The position numbers and the translations under genes were made by a program. Source: CBDFLA01 sp965248915 (GTDB lineage Bacteria; Pseudomonadota; Alphaproteobacteria; M2410). From it: a stretch of DNA of 64,000 nucleotides. The DNA lies in the NCBI GenBank assembly GCA_965248915.1, contig OZ252216.1:2232001-2296000 (forward strand). The letters are read 5' to 3'. Positions 25,870 through 34,664 of the stretch are shown piece by piece (the stretch's first letter is position 1; every line of letters starts with the position of its first letter). The notes below the pieces were generated by a model that worked only from the letters and a program-made list of their open reading frames with translations, was not told where the DNA came from and did not search any database.

Positions 25870-25993
25870 AAAGCCGCTTCCTCTTCACATCGAAGTGACG
25901 ATAGTGCCTTTTCATGGGGATTCAAATGATTTGACCCGAGGCCCCAATCCAAGCCAAAGTCCCCCAAATTTCTCAGACGATGAAAGCAGGCAG

Positions 25994-26413
25994 ATGAAAT
26001 ATCTCCACACCATGGTTCGGGTTAGCGATCTTGACGCCTCTCTTGACTTTTATTGCAACAAGCTTGGTCTTGAAGAGATGGCTCGGTACGACAATGAAGG
26101 CGGACGTTTTTCACTGGTCTTCCTTGCAGCGCCCGGCGACAAAGAAGCCCAGGTTGAGCTCACCCATAACTGGGATGAGAAAGGATATGATGGCGGCCGA
26201 AACTTTGGACATCTGGCTTACCGCGTTGATGACATTTACGCCCTCTGTCAAAAGTTGATGGACGGCGGTGTCACCATTTTACGACCGCCGCGCGACGGAC
26301 GCATGGCCTTCGTTCGATCACCGGACGGAATCTCCATCGAGATGCTGCAAGGGGGTGACCCCCTGTCGCCACAAGAGCCTTGGGCCTCCATGGAAAACAC
26401 AGGCGAGTGGTAG
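25994..26413 (+). CDS. gloA: Lactoylglutathione lyase (glyoxalase I-like, VOC family)
   Basis: A 139-residue VOC protein that matches glyoxalase I: YLHTMVRVSDLDASLDFYCNKLGLEE, VELTHNWDEKGYDGGRNFGHLAYRVDDI and FVRSPDGISIEML. The expected metal ligands are His (residue 4), Glu in VELTHNW, His in FGHLAYR and Glu in SIEML. Glyoxalase I isomerises the glutathione hemithioacetal of methylglyoxal. GCAGG precedes the ATG at 25994; longer frames to 25802 run into the divergent ltaE promoter. A glycosyltransferase gene follows 37 bp downstream, possibly in one operon. Confidence 0.85.
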   Translation: MKYLHTMVRVSDLDASLDFYCNKLGLEEMARYDNEGGRFSLVFLAAPGDKEAQVELTHNWDEKGYDGGRNFGHLAYRVDDIYALCQKLMDGGVTILRPPRDGRMAFVRSPDGISIEMLQGGDPLSPQEPWASMENTGEW

Positions 26414-26450
26414 TCTCACCAAAAGCAACTTCACGCGGACAAAGATTTAC

Positions 26451-27497
26451 ATGAAAGTTATGCATGTCATGGCCGGTGCTCCCACCGGCGGCGCTGAAAA
26501 CATCTTCCTCGAGTCGGTCCTCGCCTTGGCAGACGCAGGCCTCGAGCAATGCGTCGTGACCCGGGACAACAATGACTTCCGCTTGAAGTGTTTTCGGGAC
26601 AAAGGAATCGAAACTCGCACCGCGTCCTTCCACAATTACTTTAGGTGGACAACCAATCGTGTCATCGCCGATGCAGTGAAAGAATTCGGGCCCGATGTCA
26701 TTGAATATTGGATGGGCCGCGCTGGCACATTTGCCTATGTCGCAAAGTCGGGAAAACAACCAGTCAACGTTGGCTGGTATGGCGGGTACTACAAGCGCGA
26801 ACGCTTCAAGAATTGCCCTTACCATGTCGGGCTCACCAAAGACCTCATTCGACACATCAAGGAACAAGGCGTCGACGACGCTCACGCTGCGCTCATTCAT
26901 ACCTATGCTGAATTTGAAGAGGCCACACCGACAAATCGCGCCACCCTTGATACGCCGGAAGACGCACCCGTCCTGTTAGCTCTTGCCCGCCTGCATTGGA
27001 AAAAGGGTCTCGACGTTTTGCTGGAGGCCATCGCCAAAGTTCCAGGCGCTTATCTATGGATTGCCGGTGAAGGCCCGCTTGAGATCGAACTCAAAAAGCA
27101 GTCGAGTGATCTGGGCCTTGATGACCGCGTCAGGTTTTTAGGGTGGCGGGACGACCGCGGCGCCCTCCTTGCCGCCTCCGACATCTGTGTCTTTCCATCC
27201 CGATATGAACCCTTTGGAACCGTCACCGTGGACGCTTGGGCCGCAAAAACACCCCTCATCGCAACGGCAGCACAAGGCCCCAAGGCTTACGTGGACAATG
27301 AGGTGAACGGGCTTCTCCTGGAAATCGACGACACGGAGGGGCTCACCGAGGCGATCAGACGCGTCATCAACGACAAGGAACTGCGTGAGAAAATTGTTTC
27401 CGGTGGAACCAGAACCTACGAGGATCAATTCACCAAGGAAGTTTTCGTGCGGGATTCACTAGAGTTTTACAATCGCGTTACCAAAAGCGCACCCTAA
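26451..27497 (+). CDS. Glycosyltransferase family 4 protein
   Basis: A 348-residue GT-B protein. MHVMAGAPTGGAENIFLE is the usual glycine-rich N-terminal loop of GT4; the C-terminal domain has LARLHWKKGLDVLLEAI, WIAGEGPLE and FPSRYEPFGTVTVDAWAAKTP with the donor-binding glutamate. The acceptor is probably a surface polysaccharide or LPS sugar, but no other such genes are adjacent. The start at 26451 aligns with the family; a longer overlapping frame from 26268 is rejected. It converges with msrA, which ends 10 bp away. Confidence 0.85.
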   Translation: MKVMHVMAGAPTGGAENIFLESVLALADAGLEQCVVTRDNNDFRLKCFRDKGIETRTASFHNYFRWTTNRVIADAVKEFGPDVIEYWMGRAGTFAYVAKSGKQPVNVGWYGGYYKRERFKNCPYHVGLTKDLIRHIKEQGVDDAHAALIHTYAEFEEATPTNRATLDTPEDAPVLLALARLHWKKGLDVLLEAIAKVPGAYLWIAGEGPLEIELKKQSSDLGLDDRVRFLGWRDDRGALLAASDICVFPSRYEPFGTVTVDAWAAKTPLIATAAQGPKAYVDNEVNGLLLEIDDTEGLTEAIRRVINDKELREKIVSGGTRTYEDQFTKEVFVRDSLEFYNRVTKSAP

Positions 27498-27506
27498 ACA
27501 CGCCCC

Positions 27507-27989
27507 TCAAATGCGACAGCTCGCGAGCCCCCGCTTCTCCAAATATCTTTGGTGATAGTCTTCGGCTGGATAGAAAGTTTGCGCCGGTTCAACCACCGTC
27601 GCGATATCTGCTTTGAAGCGGCCTGAAGCCTGCAAGTCTGACCGTGACCCAAGTGCGATGTCTCGCTGATTTTGTGAATGCGCAAAAATCGCAGAACGGT
27701 ACTGGGTGCCCACATCTGGCCCCTGCCTATTCATCTGGGATGGGTCGTGACAATCCCAAAATGCTTGAACCAACTTTTCATAACTCAGTTTGCGTGGATC
27801 ATATGTCACCTGCACCACTTCGGCATGACCCGTCCGGTCTGTACAAATTTGCTCATATGTCGGATTCTCTAAGTGTCCGCCCATGTACCCCACAACGGCC
27901 TCTTTAACCCCATCAATGTTTCGAAACGCCACTTCAACGCCCCAAAAGCAGCCTGCACCAAAAGTCGCAAGTTCACGAGATTGGGTCAT
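27507..27989 (-). CDS. msrA: Peptide-methionine (S)-S-oxide reductase MsrA
   Basis: A 160-residue MsrA. The catalytic motif GCFWGVE (Cys at residue 14), GYMGGHLENPTYEQIC, GHAEVVQVTYDP and FWDCHDPSQMNRQGPDVGTQYRS are all intact. A Cys near the C-terminus (GLASCRI) can serve as the resolving residue. The enzyme repairs methionine S-sulfoxide in proteins using thioredoxin. GGGGAG precedes the ATG. It is a single-gene unit, convergent with the glycosyltransferase gene. Confidence 0.95.
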   Translation of the reverse strand: MTQSRELATFGAGCFWGVEVAFRNIDGVKEAVVGYMGGHLENPTYEQICTDRTGHAEVVQVTYDPRKLSYEKLVQAFWDCHDPSQMNRQGPDVGTQYRSAIFAHSQNQRDIALGSRSDLQASGRFKADIATVVEPAQTFYPAEDYHQRYLEKRGLASCRI

Positions 27990-28182
27990 TATCTAGCTCC
28001 CCTGAGCAATTCGTCCGATTTGTCGGCCTAACAGATATGGTTTTGTTAACCGAAAATGCCAGTTACAAGTGATCACATCCACGCGAACATGGACACAAAT
28101 TCCCAATCAGTGTATCAGAATCTGGGTCGTAACAGCGAGGGCTATTGGTGGTTCATTTTCATTGTAAGAGTCATTATCCCCA

Positions 28183-30486
28183 ATGAATGCCATCATTAAA
28201 TTCAGTCTCAGGCTGCCCTACTTGGCGTTTGCGCTCTCAGTTTTCGCAACGCTCCTCTTAGCGTCCGGCATTCAATCCCTCAAGATTAACGCTGACACCC
28301 GCGCCTATTTTTCCGAACAAAACCCACATCTCAAGCGCCTGCGCTTGTTTGAGCAGACCTATGATCAAAACAACAATGTCTTGTTTGTGGTCCACGCCAA
28401 AGGCAAGAGCGTCTTCGAAACAGATGTGCTCGCCGCCATTGTTGATCTGACAGATCAGGCCTGGAAGCTACCAAATTCGCGCCGGGTCGATTCTGTCACC
28501 AACTATCCATACGCGCGTGCTGAAGATGAAGACTTTATCTTAGAAGATCTCGTTTCAACTGACCCGGCCCGTCTGAGCGAAAGAGATCTCAATGAAATAG
28601 CCGAGACAGCGCTTGCCGACCCGTTCTTGGTCAACCGGTTGATCGCCGCAGACGGCAAGACCACCGGCGTCAATGTCAATTTCAATCTGGATGCTCAAGA
28701 TTCAGCTGCCGTCATATTGATCAATCAAGCGGCCCTTGAGCTCGCCGCCCAGATCGAAGAAACCCACCCATCCGTTGAAGTTTTGACGACAGGCAATGTT
28801 GTTCTCATGCGGACATTTTCTGATGCAGCATTACGCGACATTTATGTCTTGGTTCCAGTTGGCCTTCTCATCATCGCGCTCCTGCTCATGTTATCTTTGC
28901 GGTCTGTGCAAGAGACCACGGCCATCTCCACCCAGCTCGTATTGATTGCCGCGGCAAACCTTGGCATCGCTGGATTTCTTGGCATGAAGATCGATCAGTC
29001 AACAGCCGTGGCGCCTGTCATTGTGATGACATTGTCGATGGCCAGCACGCTCCACATTGTAACAACCGCAAAACGCTTGATTGCCCAAGGGTATGGAAAT
29101 CTGGGGGCGGTACTTGAAGCGATGCAACGCAACATGCGCCCGATTTTCCTCACCTCACTCACCACCTCTGTTGGCTTCCTATCCTTCAATTTCGCCGACG
29201 CGCCACCCTTTCGAGACTTGGGCAACCTGGTCGTCATCGGCATCGGCCTAAACCTCGTATTGACATTCCTCTTTCTGCCTGCCGCCCTCAACGCCTGCAG
29301 AATCAAACCAAAGTTTAGCCGGCTCATCACCGTAACCGGTCAGATCTCAAAATTTACCCAGAGCAACTATCGCTCAATATCAATCCTCGGACCAATAGCT
29401 CTGATAACCATTGCAGCAGGTATCTTCTCGATCACCCTGGACGACGATTTCATTCGCTACTTTGGAAAGAAGTATGAATACCGCGTCGCCTCGGACTATG
29501 CTGAAGACCACCTAACGGGGCTCAACCAACTTGAGTTCAGTCTCGACACCGGACAACCGGACGGTGTGTACGATCCACAGTATCAAGAACAAGCCGAGGC
29601 ATTTGTGAATTGGTTAAAGAGCCAAGACAAAGTCGTGAGTGCTGTCTCAATTGCCGACATCACCAAGAAGATCAACAAGGCCTTCAATGGTGACGATGAA
29701 AACTATTACACTCTCCCAGATGATCGAGAGACAATCGCCCAATATTTTTTGCTTTATGAGTTGAGCTTACCCTACGGCACGGACATCACCGACCAAATCA
29801 GCGTGAGTCGGTCGGCCAGCCGTGTCAACGTTCTGCTTCAAAACGCAACGTCCGGAGACGTTCGCGCCCTCAAGGCAAACGCCGAACAATGGCTCGTCGA
29901 AAATACCGAACTGCCACCACAAGCTGAAGGGACGAGCATCAACGTGCTGTTTGCTTATCTCTCCACAATCAACATCAAGAAAATGCTCCGTGGCACTTTG
30001 ATCACATTTACGATCATTTCTTTCCTCATCGGCTTTGCTATGCGCAGTCTCTATTTTGGTGCCATTAGTCTTGCGACAAACAGCCTACCCGCGCTCGCCG
30101 GGTTTGGAATTTGGGGGTTCGCAGTGGGCGAAATTAACCTTGCTGCCTCGGTAATCACCGCGATGACCCTTGGCATTGTTGTGGACGACACCATTCACTT
30201 TCTTGTGAACTACCAAAAACACCGCCAAGCCAGGAAAACCGCGGCATTTGCGGCCGACCAAGTTACCCGATCTGTCGGAACCGCTATCCTTCTTACGTCC
30301 GTCTCTCTCGTGGCTGGTTTCCTTGTTTTGGCGCTCTCAGACTTTGAAGTTAACCGTACCCTCGGGCAATTCACCGCGATCATTTTGGCTATCGCCGTGA
30401 TCGTGGATCTGATCATTTTGCCTGCTCTGCTCATTCAGTTTGACAAAAGTGAGAGCGACAAGGGATCGCAAATACCAAGACCGTGA
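28183..30486 (+). CDS. MMPL/HAE3-type RND exporter
   Basis: A 767-residue RND protein with the duplicated plan of HAE3/MMPL members: one helix (about 12-30), a periplasmic domain (about 30-225), five helices ending near residue 370, a second half starting with another helix near 400, a second periplasmic domain, and five more helices. MKIDQSTAVAPVIVMTLSMAS and ITAMTLGIVVDDTIHFLVN are the charged helix motifs used for proton coupling. Members export hydrophobic compounds such as hopanoids, lipids or fatty-acid derivatives. It is unlinked to a membrane fusion protein. Substrate is unknown. Confidence 0.88.
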   Translation: MNAIIKFSLRLPYLAFALSVFATLLLASGIQSLKINADTRAYFSEQNPHLKRLRLFEQTYDQNNNVLFVVHAKGKSVFETDVLAAIVDLTDQAWKLPNSRRVDSVTNYPYARAEDEDFILEDLVSTDPARLSERDLNEIAETALADPFLVNRLIAADGKTTGVNVNFNLDAQDSAAVILINQAALELAAQIEETHPSVEVLTTGNVVLMRTFSDAALRDIYVLVPVGLLIIALLLMLSLRSVQETTAISTQLVLIAAANLGIAGFLGMKIDQSTAVAPVIVMTLSMASTLHIVTTAKRLIAQGYGNLGAVLEAMQRNMRPIFLTSLTTSVGFLSFNFADAPPFRDLGNLVVIGIGLNLVLTFLFLPAALNACRIKPKFSRLITVTGQISKFTQSNYRSISILGPIALITIAAGIFSITLDDDFIRYFGKKYEYRVASDYAEDHLTGLNQLEFSLDTGQPDGVYDPQYQEQAEAFVNWLKSQDKVVSAVSIADITKKINKAFNGDDENYYTLPDDRETIAQYFLLYELSLPYGTDITDQISVSRSASRVNVLLQNATSGDVRALKANAEQWLVENTELPPQAEGTSINVLFAYLSTINIKKMLRGTLITFTIISFLIGFAMRSLYFGAISLATNSLPALAGFGIWGFAVGEINLAASVITAMTLGIVVDDTIHFLVNYQKHRQARKTAAFAADQVTRSVGTAILLTSVSLVAGFLVLALSDFEVNRTLGQFTAIILAIAVIVDLIILPALLIQFDKSESDKGSQIPRP

Positions 30487-30809
30487 CAAAACCCAAATGT
30501 TTATGTAAAATCATAATATGGAAAGAAATGAACCACTGAATTCGCCATAATCAGCCTACAGACGAAATGAGTTAATGAATTATGGACAAACATAAAAAAA
30601 CTTGACCTATTTCCCATAAGTGTATGAATTTTTTCTAGCAACCGTTTCGAAATTAATATTCTATTAACAAACCGCCAAACGAAATCGAGCTCTTTCGAGT
30701 CGAAAAAATAGTCTTCCATTGTTTTGCGGTCGGGAGTTCTTCCCGAATGATATTTAGGACACCAGGGTCATCCACAAAACGAGATGCCCGGAGGTCGTTG
30801 GGTAAATGA
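30487..30809. other. AT-rich intergenic region with CtrA-type box
   Basis: About 320 bp with no convincing gene. It is clearly more AT-rich than the window and includes a perfect CtrA-type box (30653-30668), a widely spaced inverted repeat CCATAAT/ATTATGG (30549-30586), and a GGAGG at 30790 followed by a 10-codon frame at 30806. It is the promoter and leader region of the PilZ-methyltransferase gene. Confidence 0.6.
30653..30668. promoter_or_regulatory. CtrA-type binding box
   Basis: TTAA-TATTCTA-TTAAC matches the full CtrA consensus TTAA-N7-TTAA(C) with no mismatch. It is about 150 bp upstream of the PilZ-methyltransferase start, a normal place for activation. The surrounding AT-richness raises the chance of a random match. 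Confidence 0.55.
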
Positions 30810-30824
30810 TTGGGTATTGTGTTT

Positions 30825-32270
30825 ATGCATTCTTATGAGCAACTAACCGGCGCGCGCGGTCGACGAATCTTTTATCGCGCCGAACGGTTTGACGTCAAAA
30901 GTCTTTTCCAAAGCTTGACCCCCGCCACCGAGATTGGCGAAGTTCCCCATCGGCTGGCAAATGTCAGCATGTCAGGTTTGGCAGCCATCGATCATACTGA
31001 AGGCAATGCCCTCTCAGTTGGCGAAGAGGTTCCGATTGCGTTGCGCATCAATAACACACCCCTGCATTCCGCGGTGGGGCGCATCGTGCGCACGGAACCA
31101 ACCTTTGCCGGGACCAAAGTGGCGGTCAATTTCGTCGATGGGTATCTGGACATTCCCGCATTACTAGCGAAACACCGAGAACAAATCCTAAGACGCCGCC
31201 TTAACGGACAGTTTCGTCCGGGAGATGACCTGGTCGATCCGGGTTATCGGCTCATGTGCGCAGATTTCCTCAATGCTCTGAGACGCTACAAGACAATTCT
31301 GTCCCAGTGGAAAGCCGACAACCCAAGCGCCGAGGCCGGGTCGCAACAGGAACGCGACATGGTCGCTCTTTGCGAAGAACACTTCAAAGCCCGCTGGAGA
31401 GAAACACAACGGGAGGCCAACGGCTTTATCGAAGCCGCGCTCGACCGACCCGAAGCCCTGTCGGCGATGAAGCAATTCAGCGAAGCCGTTATCACACCCG
31501 ACCTTTGTGACGGACCTATTTGGAAACGGGCCTACGAAAAACCCCTTGGCTATCCAGGGGACCATTTGGTGATGAACTACGTCTACTCCTGGAAGGACCA
31601 GGGCGACGATATTGTCGGCAAGTTCTCCCACCGCCTCGGTCTAGACGCTTTGGAGTGTGTCGCGACACGCATGGCCATGGTTCAAAGCCTCATCTCAAAA
31701 GAAATCGCAGCAAAAGATGACAACGACGAATTGCTTGTCACCAATCTCGCCTGCGGCACGGCACAAGAGGTCATCAATTCCCTGTCCCCAAGACAGCTTG
31801 ATAAGCGCGTCGTATTTTCACTCATTGACCAAGACGAACAAGCGCTCTCCTACGCCTATAGCAACGCCTATCCACACACCATTCGCCATGGCGACAAGGC
31901 CCACGTCAATTGCTACCACTCTTCCTTCACAAACCTTATGAAGGGTGGCGCACTGACCGAATGTCTTCCACCCCAGGATGTCGTCTATTCCGTTGGCCTT
32001 TTTGACTATCTTAGAGATCGCCGGGCCAAAGCACTGCTTCGCAACCTGTATCAGCATGTCAAACCAGGCGGTCTCCTGGTCATCGGGAACTTAAAACGTT
32101 CGATCCACTCCGGTATCTGGTCTGCAGAAATGATCTGTGACTGGACCATGTATTACCGGGCCGAGCGTGAAATGCGGGAAATGACAGAGGGACTTGACTG
32201 CCAAGACATCGAAATCAGAACAGATATCACTGACAGAATATATTTGATGTGCTTGCGCAAGCCTGGCTAG
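30825..32270 (+). CDS. PilZ domain - class I SAM methyltransferase fusion protein
   Basis: A 481-residue protein when started at the ATG 30825 (a TTG at 30810 would add five). The N-terminal ~110 residues look like a PilZ domain: RIFYR (RxxxR) and, about 28 residues on, NVSMSG (NxSxxG), the two c-di-GMP binding motifs. A helical linker (about 110-235) leads to PLGYPGDH and then a Rossmann methyltransferase with NLACGTAQE (SAM loop), LIDQDEQAL, YSVGLFDYL and HVKPGGLLVIGN. The methyltransferase half resembles those annotated for 3-hydroxy-fatty-acid methyl ester (PhcB-like) synthesis. It converges with a membrane histidine kinase, 5 bp apart. The product and the c-di-GMP control are inferences. 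Confidence 0.78.
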   Translation: MHSYEQLTGARGRRIFYRAERFDVKSLFQSLTPATEIGEVPHRLANVSMSGLAAIDHTEGNALSVGEEVPIALRINNTPLHSAVGRIVRTEPTFAGTKVAVNFVDGYLDIPALLAKHREQILRRRLNGQFRPGDDLVDPGYRLMCADFLNALRRYKTILSQWKADNPSAEAGSQQERDMVALCEEHFKARWRETQREANGFIEAALDRPEALSAMKQFSEAVITPDLCDGPIWKRAYEKPLGYPGDHLVMNYVYSWKDQGDDIVGKFSHRLGLDALECVATRMAMVQSLISKEIAAKDDNDELLVTNLACGTAQEVINSLSPRQLDKRVVFSLIDQDEQALSYAYSNAYPHTIRHGDKAHVNCYHSSFTNLMKGGALTECLPPQDVVYSVGLFDYLRDRRAKALLRNLYQHVKPGGLLVIGNLKRSIHSGIWSAEMICDWTMYYRAEREMREMTEGLDCQDIEIRTDITDRIYLMCLRKPG

Positions 32271-32275
32271 TCTTC

Positions 32276-33724
32276 TTAAGCAACTTCGACTTCTAGAAGA
32301 TCATGGTCTGACGTTTTCGGCGCAGGACCCTCGAAACGCCACTTTGGCAACTCGACAGTAACGGTTGTGCCCTCACCAATCGTGCTGTCGATGTGGACGT
32401 CCCCGTCGTGCAGCTCTACGATCTTCTTGACCAAAGGCAGTCCCAGACCAACGCCGCCATTCTCGCGGCTCAGGGCGCTCTCGACCTGGACAAAGGGCTG
32501 CAAGACTTTGCCCATCGCTTCCGGCTCAATACCAATGCCAGTGTCAGTGATCCGAATGGTGCACCCTATCTCAAGGTCGGCTTCCAGAGACACATTGATC
32601 TCTCCCCCTTGAGGTGTGAATTTGACGGAATTTGAAACGATATTGATCACAATCTGCCTCAACAAACGCTCGTCCGCCCATACAACAACATCTTGTTCAG
32701 GAACGTCGAAGGACAGTTTGACCCCTTCTTTGGCAGCCGTATCACGGAACATGCGCAAAGCCTGATCGATGGCATAGACCACATCGACCTCGTCCTCACG
32801 CACTTCGAGTTTGCCAGACTCCGCTTTAGACAGATCCAGAATGTCATTGATGATGCCGAGCAGATGGCGTCCGCTATAAGCGATGTCATCGATGTAGTCA
32901 GCATAGCGATCCGAACCCAACGCCCCATAAAGTTTCTGCTGCATGATCTCTGAGAACCCGATGATGGCATTAAGCGGTGTGCGAAGCTCATGACTGATCA
33001 CAGCCAGAAACTCACTCTTCGATCGGTTGCCTGCTTCGGCTTCTTTCAACAGTCGGGCAGATCGTTTGATTTCCTGCCGCAACAGGTGTCTCTGCGAGAA
33101 CTCTCGCCGAACATAAGTCTCTTGCCAATAACTGGTCCAAATCGTCCACGCCACGGTCACGAACAGGAAGAACGAGTTGTTGATCAACATGTTCGTTGGA
33201 ATAGGATTCACGATCATTGCCGTCAACACATAGGATGAGAACAATGTGAGAGAAATCAGCGTCGACCAAAAGAAGCGAAAGATGAGGAGATTGGACGAGT
33301 AGATAATGATCAGGATGAGGCCAGCGTAGTAGAGGTAGCTGAAGGGATCACTCAGCACAGCCGTCATCAAAATGATGCCGCCGCCGCCAAACGCCATGCA
33401 CCCACTCAAAATGACCTGCATGTCCTTGTAGGACTTCCGAACGAAACTGGCGACGATCAACAATCCGAGGATGGTGGCGATGATCGCACGAACAATCAGG
33501 ACCTGTCGGGTCTCATCTGCCAACACAGCAAAGTCGAGCACGCTGTAGCTGACATAGGCCAAAAACCCGATCAGCATATAGATTCGGGTGAGCGGCAACG
33601 CCTGCGCAACGTAGGCACTGTTGAATTGACCTTCGATCACCGGGTCCTTGAACTTCAAAGTAAAAAGGTTCAAGCCGGTGTCTCTGGTCTCCTCAGAAAC
33701 AAATTGTTCTTCGACATTTGGCAT
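32276..33724 (-). CDS. Membrane sensor histidine kinase with six-helix input domain
   Basis: A 482-residue kinase. Six hydrophobic segments lie between about residues 45 and 200 with short loops, so sensing would occur within or at the membrane. A coiled linker (about 205-235) leads to the dimerisation domain with the phospho-acceptor His in SHELRTPLNAIIGFSE, and the HATPase has IVINIVSNSVKFTPQGG (N), ITDTGIGIE (G1) and GGVGLGLPLVKKI (G2). No receiver domain is fused and no partner regulator is adjacent. It is convergent with the PilZ-methyltransferase. Membrane kinases paired with a methyltransferase occur in Phc/Lqs-type quorum sensing, so it may sense a lipid signal; that is a guess from context. 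Confidence 0.85.
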   Translation of the reverse strand: MPNVEEQFVSEETRDTGLNLFTLKFKDPVIEGQFNSAYVAQALPLTRIYMLIGFLAYVSYSVLDFAVLADETRQVLIVRAIIATILGLLIVASFVRKSYKDMQVILSGCMAFGGGGIILMTAVLSDPFSYLYYAGLILIIIYSSNLLIFRFFWSTLISLTLFSSYVLTAMIVNPIPTNMLINNSFFLFVTVAWTIWTSYWQETYVRREFSQRHLLRQEIKRSARLLKEAEAGNRSKSEFLAVISHELRTPLNAIIGFSEIMQQKLYGALGSDRYADYIDDIAYSGRHLLGIINDILDLSKAESGKLEVREDEVDVVYAIDQALRMFRDTAAKEGVKLSFDVPEQDVVVWADERLLRQIVINIVSNSVKFTPQGGEINVSLEADLEIGCTIRITDTGIGIEPEAMGKVLQPFVQVESALSRENGGVGLGLPLVKKIVELHDGDVHIDSTIGEGTTVTVELPKWRFEGPAPKTSDHDLLEVEVA

Positions 33725-34001
33725 GTGTCGGTAAAACTCATCGCTAATTTCCTACGCCAATTAATAGGTGAAAAACCCTAACCCTCAATTAAACGAGAGG
33801 GCCTCGGATGGTTTGGTTACGATGGCAAAAAACCGGCAGAAAACTGCGAAATCCCAAGGTCGGCGAAAGCGCAATTCGTCTGAATCCTAACACTGTGTAA
33901 ACATATTTGCAGTGCATTGTCCCATGAGGCGCCATATTGTGAGGTAGACGAAACTCACAACGGCCAACGCGTCCTAGTGGGTTGCGAAAGGGAAAGAAGC
34001 A

Positions 34002-34664
34002 ATGAAGAGAACAAGATCACAACTGGGTGCATCCCTCATTGTCCTCACGGCTGCCGCATGTCTTTCCGGCGCGGCCTTCGCTGATGATAAAGAAGCGACG
34101 GAAACCCGTTCCCTCGAAGAGTTTGAAAAAGTGCGTGTCTACGGTGCCTTCAGCGGCACCATCAAAGCCGGTCAGTCACACGGGATTGTTCTCACCGGGG
34201 ATAAAGACCTTCTTCAATACGTTTCAACAACCGTCGACGGCGATACACTCAAGATCAAACTGAAGAAAAGCAGTATTCGTCGCCACGCCATCAAACTGAA
34301 CATTGGCACCATGTCCTTAACCGAAGTTAGGATCGACGGTGCAGGCAATTTCGACATCAGTGATGTTGACGCCGAGGACTTTGAGCTCAATCTGCCAGGC
34401 GCCTCTAAATTGTCCGTATCGGGAAAATGTGAGGACCTTGAGATTCGCATATCTGGATTTGCATCGATTGAAGGCAAAGATTTCAAGTGCAATTCTGCCA
34501 TGTTGAAAATTTCTGGACATGGCAAGATCTCGGTATACGCGGACACCGAAATCGAAACCCGGATCAGCGGTCTCGGCCACATTGAAGTTTATGGCAACCC
34601 AGAAGAGATCGAACAAAAGATCTCCGGTCTCGGCCGTGTTTCGTTCAAAGATGACGAAGACTAG
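34002..34664 (+). CDS. Secreted GIN-domain protein (DUF2807)
   Basis: A 220-residue exported protein: a signal peptide (about residues 1-27, ending in ACLSGAAFA) and then a repetitive beta structure typical of the putative autotransporter adhesin head GIN domain. Short strands recur about every 20 residues, for example FDISDVDAEDFELNLPGAS, LEIRISGFASIEG, MLKISGHGKISVY and ETRISGLGHIEVYG. The family is widespread in Bacteroidetes and Proteobacteria and its function is not established; cell-surface binding is proposed. Its stop overlaps the stop of the opposite gene by 4 bp. Confidence 0.82.
   Translation: MKRTRSQLGASLIVLTAAACLSGAAFADDKEATETRSLEEFEKVRVYGAFSGTIKAGQSHGIVLTGDKDLLQYVSTTVDGDTLKIKLKKSSIRRHAIKLNIGTMSLTEVRIDGAGNFDISDVDAEDFELNLPGASKLSVSGKCEDLEIRISGFASIEGKDFKCNSAMLKISGHGKISVYADTEIETRISGLGHIEVYGNPEEIEQKISGLGRVSFKDDED

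Noticed and set aside
30501..30719. 72-codon frame on the minus strand in the AT-rich gap
   Set aside because: It lies over the CtrA-type box and has no ribosome-binding site or recognisable composition; more likely a by-product of low GC.
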